Of a DNA stretch of 64,000 bases, positions 37,955 to 50,284 are shown in pieces; within the stretch, counting starts at the first letter, position 1, and each line of letters starts with the position of its first letter. Made by a program: the position numbers and the translations under genes. The DNA lies in NCBI GenBank assembly GCA_958496175.1, contig OY292275.1, positions 14,508,001-14,572,000 on the forward strand. The letters run 5' to 3'. The stretch comes from Sisyra terminalis (lineage: Eukaryota > Arthropoda > Insecta > Neuroptera > Sisyridae). Under the pieces are notes generated by a model. The model worked only from the letters and a program-made list of their open reading frames with translations. It did no database searches and was not told the DNA's origin.

Positions 37955-38774
37955 GGGGCATTTCACATAAAGCGGACAAGGAAAAAAAGTGATGTTCTGA
38001 AATTTGTTCATATTTGGCATAATTGTACTTCTAGTAAGTATGAATGTGGATACAAAATATTTTTTTCGAATGATGATTATTTGCCAAGTTATACGCTTCT
38101 AAAGAATTGTCGTTTTTGAAATTCGTATTTTTTGAAAAAAAAAATTCGAATTATTTTTTTTTATAATATTAAATATGGCGGTTTATATAGAAAAGTAACT
38201 GTTCTTTCTAAATAAAAAATAAAACTGGACATTTTTATTTTTTTTAATATACAAAACCGAAAATAAACTTTTCAAATCAGAATTTTAGTAACTTTGACCA
38301 TTTTTATTTTTGATTTTTTTATTTCAAAATATAGCCTTAAGTACACTTATGATACACCAGAAGTTTCATAGTGGAATCTGCAATAGTTTAGGAGATACAG
38401 GAATTAAAGTACATAAGTGTCGTACTGAGCGTTGTACCCTAGCTTCCTTAGGTCAACTGGTTTACGCAACATAACACTTAAACACTGCAATAATTATGTT
38501 TACTGTCCTACTTAAGCGTATTTAATACTCTAACAATGTTGTTGGGTAATTATTATTCAAATTAAAATAGTTTTAATTATTACTTTTTACATGTTTACTT
38601 TTTTATTTTCAAAAACAACAATTCTTTAGAAGTGTTTAACTTGGCAAATAATCATCATTCGAAAAAAATATTTTGTATCCACATTCATACTTACTAGAAG
38701 TACAATTATGCAAAATATGAACAAATTTCAGAACATCACTTTTTTTTCCTTGTCCGCTTCACGTGAAATGCCCC
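37955..38774. mobile_element. 820-bp TA-target foldback MITE with about 165-bp arms
   Basis: The ends GGGGCATTTCAC (37955) and GTGAAATGCCCC (38763-38774) are flanked by TA on both sides, as for the Tc1/mariner/pogo group. The arms run to about 38120 and from about 38608 and are almost identical: GCGGACAAGGAAAAAAA, GTGATGTTCTGAAATTTGTT and GAATGATGATTATTTGCCAA occur in both in inverted order with few changes. That suggests a fairly recent insertion. The 490-bp centre encodes no recognisable protein. Confidence 0.85.
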
Positions 38775-38779
38775 TATAG

Positions 38780-41700
38780 TAAGAGGAAACAAGAGTCATT
38801 TTAATGTCTCTGCATTTAAACTTTAATGTAGAAAGAAGAAAACAAAATTCTTTTAGATTAGTGTTTTTCATTTAAAAAGATATTTAAATTATTTTCGTAT
38901 CGCTGAGTCCTTTGTGATAGTATTTCGTTTTTTATGTTTTTGAAATATAATTTCCTTTGAATAATTAGATCGTAGAAATGGAAAACTAGATAAGCTTTGG
39001 TTAAAATAAGGAAAAGTAAATATTCGTATAATACCTCCTTTCGATTTTAAAATTGCTAATCATCAACCAGTTAAAACTTAACTATTTGTCGATAATAACC
39101 AAGGAATCCAAATATACCTTTTGTCTTAAAGTATTTATGTTCCAGTGATACAGGAGACCCCAATTATTATGTGCTTCAATGATTCAAATGATTCCTTAAT
39201 GCTCTATAGTCCTCCGCTTATATATGTAATTCCATGATTAATCGCTATGTAAATAGGGATAAAGTAGTTCTGGGACTTAAGGTTATGGAAATTTTCGAAT
39301 TAGGCTTTTTGTTTGATCCTTTCGTGTTTAATATTTTGACTTTTAATTCTATACAGTTTTAGTCAAAAAATTATAGATATTATGAGTTATAGTGATCTGA
39401 GCTCATAAATAAAAAATTTTTGACCAAAATATTTTTATCAGGAAAAGGCAGAAGAAAAAAAATGTAAGGTGTTGTTCTCAGTTACAAATTTTGAGTAATT
39501 CAAATATTAATTATCTACTCAGGAATGAAGAGAAGGTATATTTATATTGTAACCAGTGATTCACAAACATTTAAGCATACAATCCAAATATTTTTTTTTA
39601 AAAATGAAGAATATGGATGAATTATTCATAAAATTCCAGTCAAAACTTTATACACAGCAATGATAGAGAAGAACTTAACATTCCGTGGTTGGGACTTAAT
39701 AAAATCTAACTTTCAGATCTTACTTTAGTTTGCAACTTTTTAAATTAAAAAAGTTTTGTATATGGTTAAAAAATTCAATATTTGCTTCCTTTTCTATGCT
39801 CATACGATTTGTTTAATTTCATTTTACATAGTTTTTGTGGTCGAGTAGTTTCATAAATTCATAAAAAATGATAATTTTTCAAATCTTTGATGGTATGGAT
39901 GTATTATTTTCAATCGATTAGGATCAAATGTTTTCGCTACATGTGTAACTATGTTTCATTTATGTTATTCAATAATGTTAATTATATCCTTAATTATAAG
40001 TAGAAGATATTTTTAAAAGAAAATCGTTATTCCTCAGGTATGAGAAAGAAAAATATACTGAATAAATCATTGGCTGACGATGTCAACCAAAGACTGTTGA
40101 TTCGCGTTGTATTTAGTAAAGATATAAAGAAATTGAGTCATACGACCATACTAATAAATCATTAATTTAATAATTGGGACTCCATAGCGAAATATGATTT
40201 TTATCAATGTTAAGAAAAATATTAATTTTAATTTTAAATTCGATGCTAAAAAAACTTAAGCCTCTTTTTTTTTGTTTTGGGAATATCAAAACTTGGAAAT
40301 CTACGGATGAATATTATAAATTTTATTTCAACTACAAGTAAAAAAAAAATCTTAATTTTACTTATAAGTTTAAATTTATTTTACACTATATGAAAATTCA
40401 TTCAGTCAATTTATCTTTAATGGCAGTATTATCTTTTTTAGTTAAGAAAGGTATGAAAGTATTGAAAAACTTTGTACAAAAGTTATATGACCAAAAACGT
40501 ACAAAATTGTACCATTAAAAAAGATACATTTTCATTTGATATCAAATAGATATTTTATTACAATTTTGAATCTCTTCAATTTATTTGAAACAAAAAATCA
40601 TTGAAGCTTTTCCAACAATGAACATTGTACGGAGCTTTTCATGACTTTAGCTGATATAAACCGAAGTTGAAGATAACGAACAGATTTTTTCACAATCGAA
40701 AATCTGAAGTAATCGTTTTCAAAAAGAAACAAACATTTATAATGATTCCCAAAGCTGTTGTTTTTTAATAGAAGTTTATCACGCAAGAATTCAATTTTCC
40801 TTTATGCTTAACCGATTTTTCTTTTGTTTGATTTTCGTCTTTTCTCAGACATCTTGTTTAAATTTATTGAAGTTTTTCTCAACCTTCTTTTAATGTTTGG
40901 CCAAGAAACCATTGAAAATACAATTACAGAGCTTTGGATAATCAATGATTGGACCAGACCATTTATATCAGCTATTTCATTTGTTAATGAAATTTTTCGG
41001 TCTTATTTTAATAAAAGTTTAAACAATTTTCTTTCAAAAGTAAATTATTGAGTAAAGATGAATCCAATTGTGAAGGGAGGAAATGTTTTTTTTTCATATT
41101 GGCGCTTTTTCTAAATAAATCATTAATTTTTTGCAACCGAATTTCCTCCTTTATTGGTTGTTTCTGTGTTCATTTGATTTTTATCTAGTTCGTTGCTATA
41201 GTTTTATCGTTATCGATTAGTCCTCAATTTCACGCTTAGGTTATTATGAATGGCCAAAAACTAAGTTTTATTTTTGCAATTCATGTCGTTTTTATGTTCA
41301 TTTATAGAAATACCGAAATGTACAATCAAAAATAGAATCAGCGATTTATAAGCGGTATAAATTTTCGTATTTATTGCAAATAAACATGAAGAGTATAAAA
41401 TGTTATGTTATTGCGCAAAGGTATTCTTACACTGGTTTTTGTTCTTTTGCTTTAATTTACGATAACTGTTGGAAGCTGTGTTTTCACTTACAATAATTGG
41501 TTCTGAGAAAAACGTTAGCGATTATATTTGTATTTAACAAGCAACGCTATTTTTTTTGCTCTATTTTCGTCTTAGAATATCAAACAAACTTGCTAAAAAT
41601 TATAAGGATAAAAAGAAGTTTTTTTTTAAAAAAAAAATTCTTCAAGGAAAACACAAAGCGACATTTTGCTTTCAATGAAAAAGAAGCCAAGAGGGTTTTT

Positions 41701-43050
41701 CTGTCTTGACTTATATTTTAAAAATACATAATTAAGTATGCTAAATATGGTTGTAAATTTATTTAAAACTTTTTTCATTTATTTACATAAAAAAATGGTT
41801 TACAGAAACTTTGCAAAAGGAAGAAAATATTTAATCGGTCTTTAATTTTCATTTTTATGTAGAGCTCTTTGCTTTTTTTAGCTAAGTGGTTTTCATACAA
41901 ATATAAAATGACATTACATTATATTTAACTTGATATGAATTACCAGCTTTTAAATATTTGATTTTAAAAAACAAATATTGGTCCGTTGGTTTTCAGTGCT
42001 TTATTCAAATTTGTGTTTTGGTTTCATTTTTAGAGTTATTGTTATTTAAGGTGAAGCAACATTTTCATTAAAACCTCATTTTTAATTCTTACCGTCACTT
42101 TCCACTGTAACCATTTTACAATATTTATACACTTTTAATTATATTTTGCCATTAAAATGTGTTTAAACAAGTTGAAATATTTTCGGGAAAATGTTTTACA
42201 TATATAAAGCAATTAAAATTTTTTAGTCATTTATTGAACACAGGAGATTCAGATTTTTAATTTTTTTTATTTGGAATATAAAACTACTAAGTGCTTTATT
42301 TTGAAAATATATTTCTAAGTTCAATATAATATTTTTAACCGTATAAATTTAATATCAACCGTGATAAGGAATCTATTTTTGTCTATCGTTGAAATATATC
42401 AATTTTTTAATATATTTCCTCCTATACTAGAATCATAATTCTTCGTAATTATTTTTTTTTTTTTGGTACTTCTTAAAATAGTTTGGACTAGATGAAGGTG
42501 TGCTATTTTTGTGCAGTGTTATGTTATGTGCAGTTTTTCAAGAAAAATATTGAAAAATAAACATTTATAAAATAATACTTCGAACTAGTATTTTCCCATC
42601 TTGATCTCACATTTATTTTCATAATAACATTTCATGAAGAAGATAGAGAAAACGTGAATAGTTTCACCCTGGAATAATCTGTAGTATGAATTTGTAGAAC
42701 TTATCAAATCAATATTTTTTTATCAATAAATTTCCGCTGTTAAATTACTGGCACTCAATTATATGAGGTTATTAGTGTGAAAATATAGTTTAAGAGAGAC
42801 CAGAAAGTACTGCCATTTCTAAGTCCTGAGACATGCAATTGCCATTTATTTACTTATTAGTAATTACAAAGTTGTACCAAAAACATTTTATGGTTGTTAA
42901 CTCGTTAAAGAATAAAAATATTGATTAATCTAAAATTCATATTTAAATGGTTTGACGATTGCCCAAAAGATTACATATTTGTTATTATATGCTTTTCGAG
43001 GTGAACAATACTAACGCAAAGTCGCTGCCATTAACATTTTCGGCTCAGTC
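38780..43050. other. Long AT-rich stretch with no recognised gene
   Basis: ORFs such as 40824-41051 and 41497-41709 have AT-rich noise composition (Phe/Ile/Lys/Asn) and no domain. No bounded repeats or RNA genes were noticed. Confidence 0.4.
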
Positions 43051-43054
43051 CCTT

Positions 43055-43700
43055 TTTAAACCAACACATCTGGCAACGTTGCATTGTCTTCTTTGTTTTT
43101 AATTTAATTTGCGAAAAAAATAAAAAATAAAATATAAAATGCAACGTTGCTGGATTTGACGGTTCTAAAAGATACATGAGCCTAAAGTTTTATAATTTTT
43201 GATTAGTAATAGTTTCAGAACCCAAAATTATTGAATTTTACACGGAAAAAACTCATTTGGTTTCAAACATCTATTGAATTTGAATAAATATTGAAAATGT
43301 AACTCCTGTTCCTTTTAGAACCGTCAAATCAGGCAACGTTACATTTTCTATTTTCTATTTTGTATTTTATTCTATTCGCGATTTTTTGGTCAATTCAATT
43401 CTAATATGTACCAATTTTGTCTTTTTTGGCTAAATTTTCATTATGAGCCAATTATTTGCGAAATAAATTAAAAACAAAGTATATGATGCAACGTAGCCAG
43501 ATTTGTTGGTTCTTAAAGAAATATAAGTCACATTTTTAATATTTATACAAGTGCATAAGGTGTTTGATACCAAATGAATATTTTTAAGTTCAAATTCAAT
43601 AGTTTTGATTTCTCCAATTATTACTAATCAAAAATGATAAAACTTTAGGCTCATGTCTCTTTTAGAATAGTCAAATCTGGCAACGTTGCATTTTCTACTT
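43055..43700. repeat. Nested inverted-repeat array with GCAACGTTGC modules
   Basis: Five copies of a module ending in the 10-bp palindrome GCAACGTTGC, or a one-base variant, occur at 43073, 43141, 43333 (variant GCAACGTTAC), 43488 (variant GCAACGTAGC) and 43680. They alternate in orientation and are preceded by ATCTGG/ATCAGG or followed by the complement. Large arms 43139-43260 and 43585-43697 are inverted copies sharing CATGAGCCTAAAGTTTTAT and TTTGATTAGTAAT. The block 43060-43125 is inverted at about 43445-43525. No coding region. This looks like nested or rearranged copies of one foldback element. Confidence 0.75.
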
Positions 43701-43704
43701 TATA

Positions 43705-44330
43705 CAAGATACTAAGGAAGGAAGTACGAAATTTATATCAGATAGTTGAAGAGCTGTCAAGTTTTTCTAACATAAATTGGTCTATCAACCAAGTACTCAA
43801 TAGTTCCCAATAATTCTCAATAAATGTTTTACTCTGCGACTTAATAATGCAATACAAATCCAGTACAAGAAAAACCCTGGGAAAAATTAATCAATTAAGG
43901 GTCGATAATATAGCCTTACCCACCACAATCAATGAAAGTTTTTCTAGCAGATTTCAATTTATTGCAACTTTTGCGACATTTTCGAAGATGTAAGCAATTG
44001 AAAACTTTTATGATGTCCACTATGTGATTTGCAAATATTTAGCATAGTAATTAATTGATTTTTACTAATTTGGCATTAAAAATTTTCATACTAGACGTCA
44101 AAAGATTGAAATACTGAGGATGATTAAGTTTTTTACTTAAAGCCAAAATTTGTTTTAAATTTTTTGTTTTATTTTTATATTAAAAAAAACGGCATTACTT
44201 TCCAGCCCCTATTGTTTTGAGCTTTTTGTACTCTGTATTTTTCTTACTAAATATACTTTAATATTTGATTTTTAGTGCCTAATGTTAAAAAATAAATACA
44301 TTTTTAAAAAATTAAGAGTATGAATATTAC
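43705..44330. other. AT-rich stretch with no recognised gene
   Basis: Nothing recognised. Confidence 0.4.
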
Positions 44331-44349
44331 AATTAGTCATATTTTGTTA

Positions 44350-44596
44350 AATAAAAAGACAATTCAGGTTGTTTAAGATCGGTTTTTTTATTTTATATTT
44401 TTATTATTCAATTAGCTACGTTTCGTTACCTATCGTAACTTCATCAGGCTTCTTGATTCACAAAAATAAAATATTTTCAATTTAAATTCAATAAAAAAAT
44501 TAATTATAAAAATATTAAATAAAAAAACCGATCTTAAACAACCTGAATTGTTTTCTTATTTAAAAAATAAAAGCTGAGATCTGAATTTTATCATCT
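44350..44596 (-). mobile_element. Short retroelement-like repeat, copy B, with hammerhead-like core
   Basis: Same family as 58426-58738. Inverted ends GACAATTCAGGTTGTTTAAG (44358) and CTTAAACAACCTGAATTGT (about 44534) frame the middle; a further tail GCTGAGATCTGAATTTTATC follows. On the minus strand at 44415-44449 it reads CTGATGA, A, stem GTTAC, loop GATAG, stem GTAAC, GAAAC, GTAGC: a hammerhead-like core with a perfect 5-bp stem. Imperfect flanking repeats (ATTAGTCATATTTTGTTA before; ATTATTCGTATTGTTA after) look like a decayed target duplication. Confidence 0.75.
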
Positions 44597-44614
44597 ATTA
44601 TTCGTATTGTTAGT

Positions 44615-47515
44615 AAATATTCAATGTATCATATAAAACGTACAATTTTAAATATGAATGTACAGACACAAACTGTCAGCAATAAAATTCAAATGTGTCT
44701 TATCTTGTTAAAATTTCAAATCCACAAAAATCCTTTTAAATTACATTTACATAAATTCATTTTGAACATTCTCTTTTCCTTTGCTTCATAAATTTTAAAC
44801 AAGTGGTTGTTCTAAATTTTTTGGTTCATGATTAAAGACTCCAGAGCGTTTGGGATTTATAATTTAAAATTAAAGAGGATTAAAATCAGTTTTAACTGAA
44901 ACAAATAATTTACTAAATTTTACCAAAAAAAAAAGAAGAAAAAACTATATTCCAGGTGAAATGAACGAACTGAATTATCATCGAAATTAAATTGGACGTA
45001 TATTCTCTAGAGACATTTAAAATTCAATGATTTCAATCATATATATAGGTTCAGATTTTCAACTCTCTTTTAACATCACATCAAATATTTTAGCGAAAAA
45101 ATTGTTGAAAAAATGTAAAAAAAAAAATTGGTAAAATTAATCATTGAGATTAATTGATTCACATATGTAGGTGTAAATAGCAAAAAAAATAAACGAGTTT
45201 CTGGCAGGCGAAGCTTATTCATCATTCATATCTTGCCTTAAGGCATATGTAACTTATTTGTTATATTTGTCAATGGAATTTATATTAGAAAATAGAAACA
45301 TACCCTTTTCAAAACTTCAATATAGGTGGAATTACATTGAAAACGTGTTTGAGTTTCACATTTCTTGTCATCTAACATTTGCTGTTTCTCACTTCCGTAA
45401 TCAAATTTAATGATTCCATAATTTTCATAAAAAGCATAGCACAAGATTCTCATAACAAAAAAATAACAGAAAACATATACATGGATACTATAAAAAGAGT
45501 CCTTTTTCCAGTGGCTTTTCATAAAACATTGTTATCATAAGGACGTGACCCAGAAGAATATTTTTCCACCATTTATCCCGGAAAATTGTTTTAGGATATG
45601 AAAAAAGTTGTTGATTGTCTTTTATTTTTCGTTTCCGGGATAATATTCGTTTCGGACTCGTAAATGGAATATTAAGTGGATATCTTACTTAGGCCTAAGT
45701 TATATTCGAAATCTTTTTTTGACGTGGGCGATTTCGTTATTTATTAAATTCACTGAAAACAGTTCGAACGAATTGGTGACCTTTCACATATCCTTCACAT
45801 TTGTTCTCCTTAAATATTAAGTAACTTACTAAAGGGTGAAATATATACTACAGAAACACTCACTGGATTCAGAAAATTGGATTTTTGCAAGTTATGTGGA
45901 TAATTTTCGTAGAATTATTATAGAAGATGAGTTTCCTGCACTTTGTAGAAGCATGACTATCGTGATATTGAGGAATAAAGGGAAAGAACAGCAAAGCGTG
46001 AATAACAATGATCCGTTGCTTAAACTCCTTGAAGTTATCCAAAACAAAATCACGGAATATATCGCATTAAAGTTGCGGAATAACAATGATATAGGATAAG
46101 AGAAATAAAACCAAGATGGGTGGGATAAAAATGAAAAAAAAAACGGTCAAGTGCTAGTTAAAGTCACATGCTCTAGTACTAGACATTTTATAAGTGCTAT
46201 GAAAAAAATATCCTTAAACTATAATCACGTAATACCATCTTTTTGTAAAGACAATTCATATCAATATCGCTTACAATGAAATATAGAAAAAAAATTGACA
46301 AAAAATACTGACCAACTTTTAAGATTTTCATTTAAAAATTCATGAAAATTATTAATTTTTCCCCTATAAATTATCGAGTATAAGAGATTTTTCTGAATCA
46401 TTGCTCTTGATTACTTATCGTTAAAAAGTTAAACTAATTTTAAATTATATAACAACTCAATCTTGCCGAGTACACTCTATGGTTTGTCTATTCTAATTCT
46501 TAAATCCGCTTTAAACGTCGCTTTTGAATATCTTTATTAAAATATAGAATTGCAAATATTCGCATAACTGCTATGCTTGTTTTAGCTTCAAAAGAAATAT
46601 ATTCTCGAACAATAAGTATGCTATTAGCATAACTGCCATTCAACGTAGTAGAAATAAATGTTTCCAGTTTGATGTCATATCTAGTTGCAAGTAAAGATGA
46701 GTAAAATGAAATTTATTATTAAAAATATTTTGTTGGAAATTCATATTTTTGGAATATAAGATTTTTTGGTTGAAGCAATTTTCTTTGACGTTAAATCTAG
46801 TAAACTGCTCAAGGATATTTCTTGTTTAAGTTATAACATATCAAAGTACCCAAAATGAGAATATAAAGGATGTTTAAAGACGTAAAAACAGTGAAAAATT
46901 ATACTTTAGAAGCCTTCTTGTAGATGTTTAATAAAAGGAATTTCAATAATTTGAAATATAACCAAAATTTGATAGTCGCTTAACAAAATTATTCACAATG
47001 CCACTTTTCATTAAAATTCATACAACATTATATAAATAACCATAAAAAGTTTCAAAAAATTATTCTTATTTTCCTTTTTAGAGAAACATAACTTTTCATA
47101 TAACATATTTTTATATAAAGATCTTTTAAATTTTACAAAAAGTGGTTTTTATTACTCAACAAACAAAACTCGTTTTGCTAAGGAGATTGCAAACAATTGT
47201 AGAAAGAATAATAATGTTTACATTATTGCTTTTTTAAGTATTTGTCTGGATTGTAGTCTGGATTGTAAATAATGTAATAGTTTTATCCTTTATGACCATT
47301 CTTAAAGTTTCTTTATAAAGCAATAAATTAATTATCTGCATTTCTTTTTTAAATTTCAAAAATAAGCTTGTCCATTTTTACAGCTGAAATAAATTTGGCT
47401 TTGATAAATTAAGAGAACCTTAGACAAAAAGAAATAACAAAAATGGCAATTTCTTAACTTGAAGTTTGAAGAATTAAAAGATGGTTCCCAAAAATATCGG
47501 TATGGTTCTGAAAAT
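44615..47515. other. AT-rich stretch with no recognised gene
   Basis: An 87-codon frame at 45836-46099 begins at GTG, not ATG, and includes EDEFPALCRSMTIVILRNKG; no family was recognised and no good splice sites were seen. A 12-13-bp inverted pair TTATCCCGGAAAA / TTTCCGGGATAATA lies at 45573 and 45632. Confidence 0.35.
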
Positions 47516-47523
47516 AAGCCTAC

Positions 47524-47615
47524 CGGTGGTCGAGTGACTAAAATGGCAGGTCAAAAACTAGTAGATTCTGTGTTTGGTTCTCGTATTTTTCCAGAGAATT
47601 TTCAGTGTTGCTCAA
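47524..47615 (+). repeat. tRNA-derived SINE-like fragment 1
   Basis: A box A-like TGGTCGAGTGA (47527) and a decayed box B-like TTTGGTTCTCG (47574) are spaced about 47 bases apart. The same spacing occurs in the candidate at 60305-60480. Box B is imperfect, so the call is tentative. No poly-A end was defined. Confidence 0.35.
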
Positions 47616-47619
47616 TTTA

Positions 47620-48170
47620 TTGATTTAATTAACCCTAGGATCCAGAAAAAAAAATTCAACTCTTTCTAAATTTTCACTATTTGGTCGTTATATTATAAAA
47701 GTGAATAACTTCTATAAATTTGTTTTATTATTTAAGAAGCAGATTTGGATAAAATTAGTTAGGGCTCTGGCTTCAGTTTCGGAGTCAACAATTTTTGAAC
47801 CAATGTTCAGCCCAATGCGTTTTACTATACGGGAAAATTTTTGAGTTAATAATCCCTATTACCAATCAATTATTGAAAAGCGATTTTCATTCATTGTTAA
47901 TTAAAAATGCAGTAAAAGAACAAAAACCCGTAATGGTCAGACCATTATTAAAATAGCTTAAAAAATTACTACTTTGACTTTAGATGCAGTATTGTTTAGC
48001 ATTAATATTTTAGCAATGTTTTCAGTATAATCTTCCAGTTCCATAGCTCTGACCTCCAAAGCTATTTTTCAGTAACCCGAAGACTGTAAATTCTAACCTC
48101 ATGATCAGGAAAATGATTTTTTTTTTTTTGCTGAAGACTATTTCAACGAATAATAGAACTTTTGAAGATC
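47620..48170. other. AT-rich stretch with no recognised gene
   Basis: Nothing recognised. Confidence 0.4.
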
Positions 48171-48176
48171 GTAGTC

Positions 48177-48800
48177 TAGTGTCCGACCGAATTTTCGGTT
48201 TCGGCTATCGTCAAGCAGAAACTACGACCGAAACTGAATTTGTGATATAAAAATATTCAAAAATTATTGTTTTTCACTTCTTATTTGATTCTTTAATAAG
48301 AATATTGATATTATTTATCAGTTCATTAAAATTTTGTTTAATATTATATTTAATATTTTTTTTTTCAGTTCGAAAGAAAACTGATCAAAGTTTAGAAGAA
48401 ATAATTTTGTGTTTAAGATATAAGAAAGAGTACTTTCTATTTTGTGTACCTAATCATATTGGGTAAAAAGTTATTTTGTTTTTTTTTTTATTTTGTGTTA
48501 AATGTTACTAATATTAAAAAGAAAAATTAGATGCAATTCTTTCAAATCAATCTCTTATTTCTGCATAAATAATTTATTTGAAATAAAAAATGATAATAAT
48601 ATCATGGTTGTCAATGGTTAGCTCAAATATTAAGGACTAAATGATTAGTGAATACTTGTAGAAATGTAAAGACTGACTAAGATTTTTTTTTCTAAAAAAA
48701 CATGACTTTATATGAAACTTGTGGTTTTGGTTTCGGCCGAAATTAAAACTGATACCGAAATTCGGTTTCGATCTTAAAAATTAATTTCGGTCGGACACTA
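48177..48800. mobile_element. 624-bp MITE, hAT-like ends
   Basis: Inverted ends TAGTGTCCGACCGAA occur at 48177 and, complemented, at 48786-48800. Subterminal CGAAAC/TTTCGG words (TTTTCGGTTTCGGCT on the left; GGTTTCGGCCGAAATT on the right) repeat inward from each end. The TAGTG start fits the hAT consensus YARNG, but the flanking 8-mers (TCGTAGTC and TCATAACT) match only partly, so superfamily is provisional. The AT-rich interior is non-coding. Confidence 0.7.
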
Positions 48801-48987
48801 TCATAACTAGTCATAATAAAGTGACGTTAAAACAAATGGTCGTTATAGTTTCAATGAGAGATATATCATTATCTACGGGGTTATAGTTGTTGAGGCCATG
48901 TGGTATTTCAGTGACAAATTATGATGTTTTAGTATTTTTTTTTAATTCCCCTAACCCTTTTCCTTTAAGAAGCTTTTGTTGGACATA

Positions 48988-49607
48988 CAGTCCCTGGCCA
49001 TATTAATAGACGCACTATAGGTTTAGTATAAAACCTGAAGTAAGAGCTATTTTATTTTGGGTCCATATTTTTTATTGAGTTTAACTTTCCTATACAAATT
49101 TTACTTATTACACTAATTACCAACTAGCGTGACCAAAAAATATATTAACTAAAAAATAAATTTTTACCATCAAATTAATTAAACATCTTAATTATGATGA
49201 GTCGAATTGTTGAATATTTAATTGAATACCTCTGTACTGATATTTATGTTCCTATTCTGCACAATATGTTGTTTTTGTAGGACAATACCGTGTGCTGTAT
49301 TTGGGGATGATGATTCCATACGACAATATTTTTTCTACGAACTATTTCTCTGTTGCAACCACCTTTTTAGCTACTTTATTTCAGTAATTTCCATATATTT
49401 TCAATGGGATTCAAATCAAGGCTATTATCTTAAAGTACGGTTATAGGGATAATAAACAAGGTTTTACCCTTATCTAGAAAATATATTTCTTAAAAATCAA
49501 TACAACTTTTTACAATGTAAAAAGTAAACAATACTAAATTTAATTTAGTAGAATATGTACATTCTGTATAAAATCTTAAGTGCGTCGAATTATATGGCCA
49601 GGGACTG
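48988..49607 (-). mobile_element. 620-bp Tc1-type remnant with transposase trace
   Basis: Ends CAGTCCCTGGCCATAT (48988) and its complement (to 49607) are flanked by TA on both sides, as in Tc1-like elements. On the minus strand at about 49425-49381 the sequence encodes SLDLNPIENIWKLLK, the conserved Tc1 block carrying the Glu of the DDE triad (PDLNPIEN). It runs on with KVAKKVVATEK, then stops. The catalytic Asp blocks are missing, and most of the roughly 340-codon transposase is deleted, so the copy is a non-autonomous deletion derivative. Confidence 0.85.
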
Positions 49608-49611
49608 TAGT

Positions 49612-50284
49612 ATGATAAAATGACTTTAGAATTAAATTGAATCAAAAATAAAGTGCATTTTATCAAAATTCTATTATGGCATGTTTTTTTTCGCCATAAA
49701 ATTCATAAAATCCAAATTTATATTTTTTTACTCTGAGGTTCCTCTTGTAACCGAACACTGAATCAATTCTTCCTTTCGATATACCATAACTAAACTTATA
49801 TTTTATGTTCTTGAACTTCAAGTTGAAAAATTTTCAAGTCTGTTTTCATGAGATTATTTCCCAATTTTCTCTTCGGTTTCAAGTGGAAACAGACTTTTGT
49901 TATTTGTTATTGATCTAAATAATTTCTTGAGTCAAAACTTAAATTAAATGAATTAAACGGCATACTTATAGTGCTAGTTTATGAACTATATATTTTTTCA
50001 TTTATCTTATTTTCAACTAGGTATGGTTGATTTCTTTTTAAAGACTAAAATCAAAACTTTAAATGAGACAGTCAAAGTTCGAATATATCAGAACTCTATT
50101 TTATTTTGAAACGAAAATGAAGAAAAAATGGAAAAAGCTGAAAAACTTTTTCATTTAGATAACAAAGTAAATCGATATAGTGATGTGGAACTTCAAAAGT
50201 GACAAAATGGCTTAAAGTAGAAAAGCACGAGAAACCGAAACTTGCTACTGAATTTTTAAGATAACATTTCAAGTGTCATCGCAG
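49612..50284. other. AT-rich stretch upstream of the coding exon
   Basis: No gene recognised. It would be intron if the acceptor CAG at 50282-50284 is used; its pyrimidine tract is short and mixed. Confidence 0.4.

Noticed and set aside
45836..46099. 87-codon ORF starting at GTG
   Set aside because: No ATG, no recognised motif and no convincing splice sites; kept only as a note.
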